In this document: in pieces, positions 8,920 to 17,312 of the stretch | Numbering within the stretch: position 1 is the first letter of the stretch | Layout of the letters: every line of letters begins with the position of its first letter | Origin: Syntrophobacteraceae bacterium | Lineage (GTDB): Bacteria > Desulfobacterota > Syntrophobacteria > Syntrophobacterales > Syntrophobacteraceae | Length of the DNA stretch: 38,048 nt | Assembly (NCBI GenBank): GCA_025454175.1 | Contig: JALOOX010000034.1 | Span: 1 to 38,048 of the forward strand | Reading direction: 5' to 3' | The notes under the pieces: generated by a model | Databases searched by the model: none | What the model saw: the letters and a program-made list of their open reading frames with translations, nothing else | What the model was told of the DNA's origin: nothing | Position numbers and translations under genes: made by a program

Positions 8920-9365
8920 TGCTCGACATACAGAATATCCTCGAAAAGCTGCCCCATCGATACCCCTTCATCCTGCTGGACCGGGTCCTGGAGCTCGGCC
9001 CCCAGGAGATCGTCGGGCTCAAGAACGTGACCATCAACGAGCCTTACTTCCAGGGTCATTTTCCCGGCCATCCCATCATGCCGGGCGTCCTGATCATCGA
9101 GGCCATGGCCCAGGCGGGAGGGCTGCTGGCCTTCAGCCTGGCCCCGGACACGGCCGGCAACAACGTTTACTTCATGGGCATGGACAAGGTGCGCTTCCGA
9201 AAGCCGGTGCGTCCCGGAGACCAGCTCCTTTTCAAGATCAAGTTGATGAAGCAGCGGGGGCCGATTTTCAAGATGAGAGGAGAGGCTTTCGTGGACGGCC
9301 AGTTGGTGGCCGAAGGCGAGCTGATGGCCACCACGGATCCCGGAGGCCAGGAATCCAACGGCTGA
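8916..9365 (+). CDS. fabZ: 3-hydroxyacyl-ACP dehydratase FabZ
   Basis: Dehydrates (3R)-hydroxyacyl-ACP in the fatty-acid elongation cycle. It competes with LpxA and LpxD for the same hydroxyacyl-ACP, which explains its place in the lipid A cluster. It is 149 residues with a single hot-dog fold. The active-site motif GHFPGHPIMPGVLIIEAMAQ includes H48 and the catalytic E62. The ATG at 8916 overlaps the lpxD stop, so translation is coupled. No anomalies are seen. Confidence 0.97.
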   Translation: MMLDIQNILEKLPHRYPFILLDRVLELGPQEIVGLKNVTINEPYFQGHFPGHPIMPGVLIIEAMAQAGGLLAFSLAPDTAGNNVYFMGMDKVRFRKPVRPGDQLLFKIKLMKQRGPIFKMRGEAFVDGQLVAEGELMATTDPGGQESNG

Positions 9366-9402
9366 GCGGCCGGCGATTCCTTGAGGAAGGAGAGCGAGGA
9401 CA

Positions 9403-10182
9403 TTGGCGGAAATCCATCCCAGCGCCGTCGTGGCCCCCGGGGCTGAAATCGCCGACGATGCCGTCATCGGGGCCTTCGCGGTCATAGGGCCGAAGGTGAG
9501 CATCGGAGCGGGCTGCGCCATCGGGCCCCACGCCGTCATCGACGGACGGACCACCATCGGCAGCCGCAACCACATCGGCCCTTTCGTTTCCATTGGGCAG
9601 CCTCCGCAGGATTTCAGCTACGCCGGGGAAGACACCGAGGTGTTGATCGGTGACGACAACTCCTTTCGGGAGCACGTCACCATCCACCGGGGGACGGTGC
9701 GCGGGAGGGCGAGGACAACCATCGGCTGCCACTGCTATCTGATGGTTGGAGCCCACGTGGCCCACGACTGCCTGTTGGGAGATCACGTGATCATGGCCAA
9801 CGGCGCCACTCTGGGCGGCCACGTGCAGATCGACGACCACGCCAGCCTGGGCGGCCACGTGGCCATTCATCAGTTCGTCAAGATCGGAACCCATGCCTTC
9901 CTCGGGGGCATGTCGGGCCTGAGAATGGACATGCCGCCCTACATGCTCGGCTTCGGAGCGCCCGCCAAACTCTACGGCCCGAACTCCGTGGGTCTCAAGC
10001 GGTTTGGGCTTTCGTCGGAGGCGATCCTCGCCCTCAAGCGGGCCTACAAGATCATCTTCCGTTCCAGTCTCAATCTCAGGGAAGCCCTGGAGAGGGTGCA
10101 CCGGGAGGTCCAGCCCTGCCCCGAAGTGCAGACCCTCGTTCAGTTCATGATCGATCATTCCAAACGGGGAGTAACCAAGTAG
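9403..10182 (+). CDS. lpxA: UDP-N-acetylglucosamine O-acyltransferase LpxA
   Basis: First step of lipid A synthesis: transfers a 3-hydroxyacyl chain to the 3-position of UDP-GlcNAc. The protein has 259 residues: hexapeptide-repeat beta helix (about 1-185) and a C-terminal helical domain. The catalytic His is H121 in AHVAHDC, aligning with E. coli H125. The acyl-length ruler position aligns with E. coli G173: here it is G169 in FLGGMSG, which in E. coli goes with C14 hydroxyacyl selectivity (inference by alignment from memory). The start is TTG at 9403, eight bases after AAGGAGAG; no ATG alternative keeps the N-terminal strand. Confidence 0.95.
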   Translation: MAEIHPSAVVAPGAEIADDAVIGAFAVIGPKVSIGAGCAIGPHAVIDGRTTIGSRNHIGPFVSIGQPPQDFSYAGEDTEVLIGDDNSFREHVTIHRGTVRGRARTTIGCHCYLMVGAHVAHDCLLGDHVIMANGATLGGHVQIDDHASLGGHVAIHQFVKIGTHAFLGGMSGLRMDMPPYMLGFGAPAKLYGPNSVGLKRFGLSSEAILALKRAYKIIFRSSLNLREALERVHREVQPCPEVQTLVQFMIDHSKRGVTK

Positions 10183-10188
10183 GTTTCC

Positions 10189-12138
10189 ATGATGGAGCCG
10201 AAATCCAAGCATCACGACTCCGAGGCGCGGGTGGGTTTGATTGCGGGGGGCGGACAGTTTCCGCTCCTTTTTGCTCATGCGGCCAGGCAGTCGGGCGTCG
10301 AGGTCCTGGCCGTCGGGTTCCAGGGAGAAACGGACCCGGCCCTGGCCAAGTATGTCAGCGAATTTCATATGCTCAAGCTTGGCAAGCTCAACGCACTGAT
10401 CCGCACCTTCAAGGATGCGGGGATTTCGCGGGCGGCCATGGCGGGAGCCATCAACAAGACGAAGCTCTACGCGCGCATCCGTCCCGACTGGAGGGCGGTC
10501 AAATTCCTCAACCGGCTGCGCCACAAGAAGGACGATTTCCTGCTTCGGGCCCTGGCCGAGGAGCTCGAATCCGAAGGCATACGCATTGAGCCCTCCACCA
10601 TGTTTCTGCCGGACCTTCTGGCCCCCGAGGGCATTCTCACGCGCAGGAAGCCCAACCGGCGCGAACAGCTGGACATCGCCTTCGGCTGGCAGACGGCCAA
10701 GGCCATGGGATACCTGGATGTGGGGCAGTGCCTGGTTCTGAAGAACCAGGCCGTGCTGGCTCTCGAGGGGATCGACGGCACCGATGCCACCATCTTGAGG
10801 GGGGGGCATCTGTGCGGGCAGGGGGCCATCGTCGTCAAGATCAGCAAGCCCGACCAGGACCTGCGCTTCGATGTGCCCGCGGTGGGCTATGACACCATCG
10901 AGACCATGAAGCGCGTTTCGGCCAGGGTACTGGTGGTGGAGGCCGGCAAGACCCTCATGTTCGACCGCGAGAAGATGATCGACGCCGCCAACGCGGCCCG
11001 GATCACGATCCTGGCCATGAGGGACACCCGGGATCCTTCCGAGGCCGAAAGACTGATCGAAATGGCCACGCCCGACCCCTTGAAGCCCGCAGCCGCCAGA
11101 GCAAAGGTCGATGCGGTTCCCGCTGCGGCTGCCCTCGTGCGCAAGGCCGGGTCGGACGCCCTGCGCGTGGGCGTGGTGGGCGTCGGATACCTGGGACGCT
11201 TTCACGCCCACAAATACGCGCGGCTGCCCGAGGCGGAGCTGGTGGGTGTCGTGGACGTGAACGCCGAGCAGGCCAGGCGTGTGGCCGGAGAGGTCGAGAC
11301 CGAGCCCCTGGGCGACTACCGGAGGCTCATCGGCAGGGTGGACGCCGTGAGCATCGTGACTCCGACGCTCCACCACCACGCCATCGCCAGGGATTTCCTC
11401 GATGCGGGAGTCCATGTCCTGGTGGAAAAGCCCATGACCCAGACCGTCGAGGAGGCCGACGAGCTGAACCGGCTGGCCTCGGAGCGCAATCTTGTCCTGC
11501 AGGTGGGGCACCTCGAGCGCTTCAACTCGGCGTTCAGGGCCATCTATCCGAGGCTGCGCAACCCCATGTTCCTGACAGCCGACCGTCTTGCCCTGTTCAA
11601 CGAGCGAGGGCTCGAGGTGGACGTCATCCTGGACCTGATGATCCATGATATCGATATCGTGCTTCACGTGGTGAAATCCCCCCTCAGGAAGATCAGCGCG
11701 GCTGGCGTGGCCGTGCTCACCCAGCTTCCCGACATCGCCAACGCGCGGCTCGAGTTCGAAAACGGCGCCATGGCCAACCTCGCGGCCAGCCGCATTTCCA
11801 TTAAGAACATGCGAAAGCTCAGGATCTTTCAGGAGAACTGCTATTTTTCCGCGGATTACGGCAACAAGCGGGCCTATGCGGTTTTCAAGGAGAGCACGGC
11901 CGACGAGGCCGGCTATCCCGAGATTTCCATCGAAGAGCTGGAGATCGATGAAATGGACGCCCTCGAGGAGGAAATCGCATCCTTTCTCCATTGCATCCGC
12001 GAGGGCGGCAGTCCGGTGGTGGACGGCGTTCAGGGACGGGACGCCCTGGCGGTGGCTCTGGATATTTCCAGCCAGATCAAGGAAAAGCTGAACAGCCAAT
12101 GGATGGCTCCCGACCGAACGTTCGCGAAATATTCCTGA
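10189..12138 (+). CDS. lpxI: LpxI-type UDP-2,3-diacylglucosamine pyrophosphatase fused to Gfo/Idh/MocA oxidoreductase
   Basis: One 649-residue open frame carries two domains. Residues about 12-280 match LpxI (DUF1009), beginning VGLIAGGGQFPLLFA. LpxI cleaves UDP-2,3-diacylglucosamine to lipid X and UMP. After a low-complexity Ala/Pro-rich linker (about 290-322), a complete NAD(P)-dependent oxidoreductase begins at residue 325. It has the Rossmann motif GVGYLGRFH (331-339), the EKP motif (413-415) and the D-x3-HD-x-D region (DLMIHDIDIV). In many related genomes these are two adjacent genes. Oxidoreductases of this family next to lpxA/lpxB include GnnA, which oxidises UDP-GlcNAc at C3 before amination; no GnnB aminotransferase is seen here, so that role is only possible. 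The lpxB frame begins 40 bp before its stop. Confidence 0.88.
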   Translation: MMEPKSKHHDSEARVGLIAGGGQFPLLFAHAARQSGVEVLAVGFQGETDPALAKYVSEFHMLKLGKLNALIRTFKDAGISRAAMAGAINKTKLYARIRPDWRAVKFLNRLRHKKDDFLLRALAEELESEGIRIEPSTMFLPDLLAPEGILTRRKPNRREQLDIAFGWQTAKAMGYLDVGQCLVLKNQAVLALEGIDGTDATILRGGHLCGQGAIVVKISKPDQDLRFDVPAVGYDTIETMKRVSARVLVVEAGKTLMFDREKMIDAANAARITILAMRDTRDPSEAERLIEMATPDPLKPAAARAKVDAVPAAAALVRKAGSDALRVGVVGVGYLGRFHAHKYARLPEAELVGVVDVNAEQARRVAGEVETEPLGDYRRLIGRVDAVSIVTPTLHHHAIARDFLDAGVHVLVEKPMTQTVEEADELNRLASERNLVLQVGHLERFNSAFRAIYPRLRNPMFLTADRLALFNERGLEVDVILDLMIHDIDIVLHVVKSPLRKISAAGVAVLTQLPDIANARLEFENGAMANLAASRISIKNMRKLRIFQENCYFSADYGNKRAYAVFKESTADEAGYPEISIEELEIDEMDALEEEIASFLHCIREGGSPVVDGVQGRDALAVALDISSQIKEKLNSQWMAPDRTFAKYS

Positions 12139-14603
12139 GCGCGGGGGAGGCCTCCGGCGACCTTCACGGATCCGCTCTGGTCCAACGGCTGAAGGTCTCA
12201 CTGCCCTCGGCGCGGTTCACCTGCATGGGGGGACCCGCCCTGGCCGATGCGGGGGCGACGGTGCTGGTGGACAACCGGGAGCTGGCCGTGGTCGGCCTTT
12301 TCGAAGTCCTGCGTCACTCGCGGCCCATCGGCGCCGCACTCATACGAATCAGGCGCCATCTCGCCGAAGCGCGTCCCGATCTCGTCATTCTCATCGATTT
12401 CCCGGACTTCAACTTCCTTCTCATGCGCATGGCGAAAGGGCTGGGCATCCCGGTCTTCTACTTCATCAGCCCGCAGGTCTGGGCCTGGAGGCCCGGACGT
12501 ATCCGCACTCTCAAGCGACTGGTGGACGACATGGCGGTGATCCTGCCGTTCGAGGTGGACTTCTATGGCCGGCATGGAATGCAGGTTCACTACGTGGGCC
12601 ACCCGCTGCTGGATGTTCTCGAGGGCGCGCCGTCCAGGGAGGAGGCCGTCCGGCGCCATCGACCCCATGGAGACCGTCCCCTGGTGGGGCTGCTGCCTGG
12701 AAGCCGGCGGGGAGAGGTCAGGACTCTCCTGCCTGTTCTGATGGAGACCGCCGCGCGAATCGCGAAGCAGAGGCCTGATGTTCAATTCGTCGTTCCCCTG
12801 GCCCCCAGCGTCGAGGGGGGGATGCTTGACGGGGTCATGCGGAAATGGCCGGTTCCGGTGAGGGTCGTCAGCGGTGATACCCATGGGGTCATCCGAGCGT
12901 GCGACCTCATCGTCACGGCTTCGGGCACGGTGACCCTGGAGGCCGCCATTCTCGGGACTCCGATGATCATCACCTACAGGGTGTCCAACCTGAGCTACCG
13001 CACGGGGCGGCGCCTCATCCGGGTTGACCGGGTGGGATTGCCCAACCTCATTGCCGGAAGGATGATCGCCCCGGAGCTGCTGCAGCATGAAGCGACTCCG
13101 GAGAGGCTTGCCGAGGAGGCGCTGGGCTACCTGTATGATCCCGGGAGGCTCGCCCGGCAGCGCACCGAGCTTGCTGCCATGCGGGAGCGCCTCGGGGAGC
13201 CGGGAGCTTTCGATCGAACCGCCCGGCTGGTGCTGGAGCGATTGGAGGCGGGCGTCTCCCGGATCCAGCCCTCCGGCTTTCCAACCCGAACGAGAGCGAT
13301 TCTGCCGGGGTGGGTCAGGATGATCTACGGACTGACATGGAGCCTGATCTGGCCCCACGCGCTGCTCTATGTCCTTCTCAGGTCATGGACCGACGGCAAG
13401 TATGCCGAAAGCGGGCTGAGGCGCCTCGGGCTTCTTCCGCCCGAGGTGGGACAAGGCGCACCCAGAATCTGGGTGCATGCCCTCTCCGTCGGGGAGACCA
13501 TTTCGTCGGCGCCCCTCATTGAGGCCCTCAAATCCGGGTGGGCCGATGCGGATATCGTCTTCTCCACGGCCACGGAAACGGGGCAGAGACAGGCTCGCAA
13601 AAGCCTCTCTCCCTGGGTCGGCTCCCTCTTCTACATGCCCCATGATCTGCCCGTGGTGACGGAAATGCTGATCCGAAGAATACAGCCGCGCCTTTTCATC
13701 CTGGTCGAGACGGACCTCTGGCCCGGGCTGCTCTGCGCGCTGGGTCGCCACGGAGTACCCTCGGTCCTGGTGAACGGTCGCCTGTCCCCCCGGTCCTTCC
13801 GTCGCATGCTGCGGCTCAAGGCTTTGTGGGGACCCGTTCTGAGGGGGTTCCAAACCATATTCGCCCAGTCGGAGGCGGACAGGGATCAATACGTGCGACT
13901 GGGGGCGGACGCCTCCCGGGTGCAGGTCCTCGGAAATCTCAAATTCGACGCGGCGCCCGCCGAGCTGCCGCCTTCGGAAGTGTCGTCGCTCAGGGATTCC
14001 ATGGGGATTGCGGAAGGCCGACCGGCCTGGATTGCGGGGAGCACCCATGAAGGCGAGGAGGACCTGCTCCTGCGAATCCATCGGACTCTGCGGCGGGACC
14101 TGCCAGACCTTTTTTTCATTCTCGCTCCCCGTCATCCGGCACGCTCGGCGGAGATCCTCGATCTTTGCCGGCGACAGGGAATGAAATCCGCCCTCCGCTC
14201 CCGGCGCGAAACGGCCGGGGACGGGGACGTGCTCATCCTGGATACCCTCGGTGAGCTGGGCCGGTTTTATGCCGTTGCCGACGCCGCTTTCGTGGGCGGA
14301 AGCTGGATTCCCTTCGGGGGGCACAATCCCCTGGAGGCCGCGGCCCAGGGAAAACCGGCCTGCTGGGGTCCCCATCTGTTCAACTTCAGGGAGCTGGAGG
14401 CCGAGCTGTTGAAACTGGCGGGCTTTAGAAAAGTGGAATCCGAAGGGGAGCTCGAGGGTTTTTTGCGTGACTGCCTGACCAAACCCGAACTGCATGATGA
14501 GGCCGCCCGAGGCGCCAGGGAACTGCTCGAACGGCACAGGGGCGTGGCCCGGCGCCTGGTCCAATCCTTGATCTTCGGATTGCGCACGGGGCTAACCCGT
14601 TGA
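12099..14603 (+). CDS. lpxB: Fused lipid-A-disaccharide synthase (LpxB) and Kdo transferase (WaaA/KdtA)
   Basis: A single 834-residue frame. Residues about 8-385 are LpxB, beginning IFLSAGEASGDLHGS, which joins lipid X and UDP-diacylglucosamine. From about residue 408 (MIYGLTWSLIWPHALLYVLL, a membrane anchor) to the end is WaaA, the glycosyltransferase that adds Kdo to lipid IVA. The WaaA part keeps HALSVGET near its start, LVETDLWPGLL, GSTHEGEE and GGSWIPFGGHNPLEAAA. There is no stop between the halves, though an ATG at 13,320 (residue 408) could allow internal initiation. The ATG at 12,099 was chosen because the LpxB family starts a few residues before IFLSAGE; it overlaps lpxI by 40 bp. 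LpxK, which acts between the two activities, is not in the window. Confidence 0.92.
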   Translation: MDGSRPNVREIFLSAGEASGDLHGSALVQRLKVSLPSARFTCMGGPALADAGATVLVDNRELAVVGLFEVLRHSRPIGAALIRIRRHLAEARPDLVILIDFPDFNFLLMRMAKGLGIPVFYFISPQVWAWRPGRIRTLKRLVDDMAVILPFEVDFYGRHGMQVHYVGHPLLDVLEGAPSREEAVRRHRPHGDRPLVGLLPGSRRGEVRTLLPVLMETAARIAKQRPDVQFVVPLAPSVEGGMLDGVMRKWPVPVRVVSGDTHGVIRACDLIVTASGTVTLEAAILGTPMIITYRVSNLSYRTGRRLIRVDRVGLPNLIAGRMIAPELLQHEATPERLAEEALGYLYDPGRLARQRTELAAMRERLGEPGAFDRTARLVLERLEAGVSRIQPSGFPTRTRAILPGWVRMIYGLTWSLIWPHALLYVLLRSWTDGKYAESGLRRLGLLPPEVGQGAPRIWVHALSVGETISSAPLIEALKSGWADADIVFSTATETGQRQARKSLSPWVGSLFYMPHDLPVVTEMLIRRIQPRLFILVETDLWPGLLCALGRHGVPSVLVNGRLSPRSFRRMLRLKALWGPVLRGFQTIFAQSEADRDQYVRLGADASRVQVLGNLKFDAAPAELPPSEVSSLRDSMGIAEGRPAWIAGSTHEGEEDLLLRIHRTLRRDLPDLFFILAPRHPARSAEILDLCRRQGMKSALRSRRETAGDGDVLILDTLGELGRFYAVADAAFVGGSWIPFGGHNPLEAAAQGKPACWGPHLFNFRELEAELLKLAGFRKVESEGELEGFLRDCLTKPELHDEAARGARELLERHRGVARRLVQSLIFGLRTGLTR

Positions 14604-14629
14604 CATCCCGATCCCTTTGCAGCTAGATG
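14600..14629 (+). promoter_or_regulatory. Candidate promoter upstream of ffh
   Basis: A perfect -35 TTGACA (14,600-14,605) overlaps the stop codon of lpxB-waaA. After 18 bp comes TAGATG (14,624-14,629), a weak -10. It would start the ffh-rpsP transcription unit. Confidence 0.4.
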
Positions 14630-14652
14630 ATGCTGGAGACCAGGTTTGGCTC

Positions 14653-14674
14653 ATTGGGTGAATGCTCACCCAAT
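14653..14674 (+). promoter_or_regulatory. Perfect hairpin in the ffh leader
   Basis: ATTGGGTGA (14,653-14,661) and TCACCCAAT (14,666-14,674) form a perfect 9-bp stem with the loop ATGC, 25 nt before the ffh start. No T-run follows, so it is not an intrinsic terminator. It could be a protein-binding or stability element. Confidence 0.55.
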
Positions 14675-14699
14675 TCACTCTACCGACGGTGTGTGTATC

Positions 14700-16055
14700 A
14701 TGTTCGATAATCTGTCAGGCAAGCTTCAAAAGGTCTTCAAGCACCTTCGAGGCCAGGGAAAGCTCACCGAGGCCAATATCCGGGAGGCTCTCCGGGAGGT
14801 GAGGGTAGCTCTGCTGGAGGCCGACGTTCACTACAAGGTGGCCAAGGACTTCGTGGCCGGCATAGCGGAGCGCGCCGTGGGTCAGGAGGTCATGGACAGT
14901 CTGACTCCGGGCCAGCAGGTCATCAAGATCGTCAACGAGGGCCTGACGGACCTCATGGGAGGCAAGGCCGCGCCCGTCGATCTCATCGGAAAGCCCCCCG
15001 TCGGGATTCTCCTGGTGGGTCTTCAGGGTTCGGGCAAGACGACGACCACCGCCAAGCTGGCCCGCAGGCTGACCAGCGAGAAACGCAGGCCCTGCCTGGT
15101 TCCGGCGGACGTTTACCGGCCGGCGGCCATCCAGCAGTTGACGACCCTCGCCCAGCAGCTGAACCTTCCGGTCTATCCATCTACGGTGGAGCAGCGCCCC
15201 GAGGACATCGTCAGGCAGGCCATCGATTTTGCGAAGCAGCAGAATTGCGACACGCTGCTCGTGGATACGGCCGGCCGCCTGCACATCGACTCGGACCTCA
15301 TGGAGGAGCTTTCCAAGATCAAGGGAGTCCTCTCCCCGTCGGAGATCCTGCTCGTGGCCGACGCCATGACGGGCCAGGATGCCGTCCAGGTCGCGTCCGC
15401 CTTTCATGAAGCCATTCAGCTCACCGGCGTCATTCTGTCGAAGCTGGACGGCGACGCGCGAGGCGGCGCCGCACTCAGCATCAGGTCGGTCACGGGCTGC
15501 CCCATCAAGTTCATCGGCGTGGGCGAAAAGCTTGATGCCCTCGAGGTGTTCCATCCCGACCGCATGGCCTCCAGGATCCTGGGCATGGGTGACATGCTCT
15601 CCATCATCGAGAAGGCCCAGGAGGCTTTCGACGAGAAGGAGGCCCTCGAGCTGGCCCGGAAGTTCAAGGAGGACACCTTCACCCTGGAGGATTTTCGCGA
15701 CCAGCTGCGCCAGGTCAAGAAGCTCGGGTCCCTGCAGCAGATCGTGAGCCTCCTTCCCGGGATGGGGATGATGAAGGAGCTCAAGAACATGCAGGTGGAC
15801 GAAAAGGAGCTCGTCCGAATGGAGGCCATCATCAACTCCATGACTCGCCAGGAGCGCAGGGACGCGGACATTTTGAACGGCAGCCGCAGGCGAAGGATCG
15901 CGGCGGGAAGCGGCACCAGCGTCCCCGATGTGAACCGGCTCATGAAAAGCTACGACGAGGCTCGACGGATGATGCGGCAGATGATGGGAGGAGGCGGAGC
16001 GACCAAGAAGAAGAAGGGAAAGGGCAAGAAGCGGAAAGCATTTTTCCCTTTTTAA
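14700..16055 (+). CDS. ffh: Signal recognition particle protein Ffh
   Basis: GTPase of the signal recognition particle; it binds signal sequences of nascent membrane proteins and 4.5S RNA and docks with FtsY. It is 451 residues in N-G-M order. The N domain covers about 1-95, the P-loop is GLQGSGKT (107-114), G3 is DTAGR (189-193), G4 is SKLDGDARGG, and the Met-rich M domain has LLPGMGMM and the RNA-binding stretch with SRRRRIAAGSG. The tail is very basic (KKKKGKGKKRK). The ATG at 14,700 is set by homology to the N domain (MFDNLSGKLQKVF); the ribosome-binding site is weak. No 4.5S RNA gene was recognised nearby. Confidence 0.96.
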   Translation: MFDNLSGKLQKVFKHLRGQGKLTEANIREALREVRVALLEADVHYKVAKDFVAGIAERAVGQEVMDSLTPGQQVIKIVNEGLTDLMGGKAAPVDLIGKPPVGILLVGLQGSGKTTTTAKLARRLTSEKRRPCLVPADVYRPAAIQQLTTLAQQLNLPVYPSTVEQRPEDIVRQAIDFAKQQNCDTLLVDTAGRLHIDSDLMEELSKIKGVLSPSEILLVADAMTGQDAVQVASAFHEAIQLTGVILSKLDGDARGGAALSIRSVTGCPIKFIGVGEKLDALEVFHPDRMASRILGMGDMLSIIEKAQEAFDEKEALELARKFKEDTFTLEDFRDQLRQVKKLGSLQQIVSLLPGMGMMKELKNMQVDEKELVRMEAIINSMTRQERRDADILNGSRRRRIAAGSGTSVPDVNRLMKSYDEARRMMRQMMGGGGATKKKKGKGKKRKAFFPF

Positions 16056-16193
16056 TCCTGACAGATTGAGCTATATGGAAGCTTTTATGAAAATCCCGTT
16101 TCGGTAAGGAACAACTGGGGGAGGATTGAGGGACGGCAAGGTCCTCGATGCTCCGACAGGGATTGGGGTTTTCTGCGCTTTTGACAGGATGCA

Positions 16194-16208
16194 AGGCCCA
16201 TCGGGCCT
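16194..16208 (+). promoter_or_regulatory. Short hairpin in rpsP leader
   Basis: AGGCCC-ATC-GGGCCT is a perfect 6-bp stem with a 3-base loop, 43 bp before rpsP. No T-run follows. The ffh-rpsP gap (196 bp) otherwise shows only the GGGGAGG ribosome-binding site at 16,231-16,237. Confidence 0.4.
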
Positions 16209-16251
16209 CTGAAATTCACGGAATCACCAACGGGGAGGTAAACCACAGATC

Positions 16252-16503
16252 ATGGCGGTACGCATACGATTAGCTCGTCGAGGAAGAAAGAAGAGACCTT
16301 TTTACCAGATCGTCGTGGCCGATTCGGAGGCCCCACGGGACGGTCGTTTCATCGAAAGGATCGGTACTTACAATCCATTGCCTGAAACGGCTGAAGTCCA
16401 TCTGGATGCCGAGCGTCTCAAGTACTGGATGGACAACGGCGCAAAGCCATCGGATACGGTACGCAGCTTGATGAGAAAACACCGGGTTGGAACTGGTAAC
16501 TAG
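16252..16503 (+). CDS. rpsP: 30S ribosomal protein S16
   Basis: Small-subunit protein needed for 30S assembly. It is 83 residues, the normal length, with the typical start [24 protein letters not shown] and the [11 protein letters not shown] segment. The strong ribosome-binding site GGGGAGG precedes it. It opens the S16-KH-RimM-TrmD-L19 cluster conserved across bacteria. Confidence 0.97.
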   Translation: MAVRIRLARRGRKKRPFYQIVVADSEAPRDGRFIERIGTYNPLPETAEVHLDAERLKYWMDNGAKPSDTVRSLMRKHRVGTGN

Positions 16504-16553
16504 GCTTCTCAGATGCAGAAGCCGTTGCGGCGCATGAGAATCCGGAGGTCAGC

Positions 16554-16787
16554 ATGTTGAAGGAACTGATCGAGTTCATGGCACGAGCTTTGGTGGACAA
16601 TCCCGAAAAAGTGAAGGTGTCCGAGATCGAGGGTGAGCAGACCTCCGTCATCGAGTTGCGTGTGGCCAAGGAAGACCTGGGGAAGGTCATCGGAAAGCAG
16701 GGTCGCACCGCTCGAGCAATGCGTACCATTCTGAGCGCCGCTTCCACGAAGATCCGAAAGAGGGCGGTCCTGGAGATCATCGAATAG
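16554..16787 (+). CDS. khpA: KH-domain RNA-binding protein KhpA
   Basis: Small RNA-binding protein of 77 residues made of a single KH domain. The GxxG loop is GKQG at 47-50 ([19 protein letters not shown]). It has the classic position between rpsP and rimM. In other bacteria KhpA pairs with KhpB and binds many transcripts; no khpB is seen here. A GGAGG ribosome-binding site precedes the ATG at 16,554. Confidence 0.95.
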   Translation: MLKELIEFMARALVDNPEKVKVSEIEGEQTSVIELRVAKEDLGKVIGKQGRTARAMRTILSAASTKIRKRAVLEIIE

Positions 16788-16790
16788 CTC

Positions 16791-17312
16791 ATGGCTGACC
16801 CCTCCCTGGTGATGGTGGGCAAGGTGGGAAGCGCCCATGGAGTCCACGGCGCGGTGAAGATCATCGCCCGGGGCGAGAGTTTTCAGAGTCTCGGGCGAGG
16901 GGCCAAGCTTTACTGGAAGCCGGAGGGAGCGGGCTCCGCGGTCCGTGAGCTGACCATCGAGGCGATCCAGCTCCACGGCAGGATGTGGCTGGTCCAGTTT
17001 GAGGAAATCAAGGACAGGGGAGCCGCCAGGTCCATTGCGGGCCTGGAGATCTTTCTGCCGGAATCCGGGCTCCCTCCCCTGGAAGATGGCGAGTATTACT
17101 ACTATCAGCTGATCGGGCTGTCCGTTGAGAAGATGGACGGGACTCCCGTGGGAGCCATTGCGGGCATCATCGAAACGGGGAGCCACGACGTCTATGTGGT
17201 CAGGGACCGGGAGAGGGAATTCCTGATCCCCGCCGTCGATGAAGTCATCCGGGAGGTGGACCTCGCTGGTCGCCGGGTGGTCATTGATCCGCCGGAAGGT
17301 TTGCTGGAATAG
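16791..17312 (+). CDS. rimM: Ribosome maturation factor RimM
   Basis: Binds S19 and assists 16S rRNA 3'-domain maturation in the 30S subunit. The 173-residue protein has the N-terminal RimM beta barrel (starting VMVGKVGSAHGVHGAVKI) and the C-terminal PRC-barrel (about 98-173, YYYYQLIGLSV... and FLIPAVDEVIREVDL). It starts 3 bp after khpA, and trmD starts immediately after its stop, so the three are translated as one unit. Confidence 0.95.
   Translation: MADPSLVMVGKVGSAHGVHGAVKIIARGESFQSLGRGAKLYWKPEGAGSAVRELTIEAIQLHGRMWLVQFEEIKDRGAARSIAGLEIFLPESGLPPLEDGEYYYYQLIGLSVEKMDGTPVGAIAGIIETGSHDVYVVRDREREFLIPAVDEVIREVDLAGRRVVIDPPEGLLE

Noticed and set aside
9268..12201. Long minus-strand frame antisense to lpxA and lpxI
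   Set aside because: Same GC-bias artefact; the plus strand carries well-supported enzymes throughout.
13320..14603. Separate waaA gene starting at the internal ATG
   Set aside because: The frame is continuous with lpxB and no clear ribosome-binding site marks 13,320; kept as a fusion with a note.
16011..16053. Hairpin at the 3' end of ffh (AAGGGAAA with TTTCCCTT)
   Set aside because: AT-rich, 21-nt loop and inside the coding region; the T-run is part of the stem, so termination is doubtful.
16181..16209. TTGACA in the rpsP leader as a promoter
   Set aside because: No acceptable -10 hexamer lies 16-18 bp downstream.
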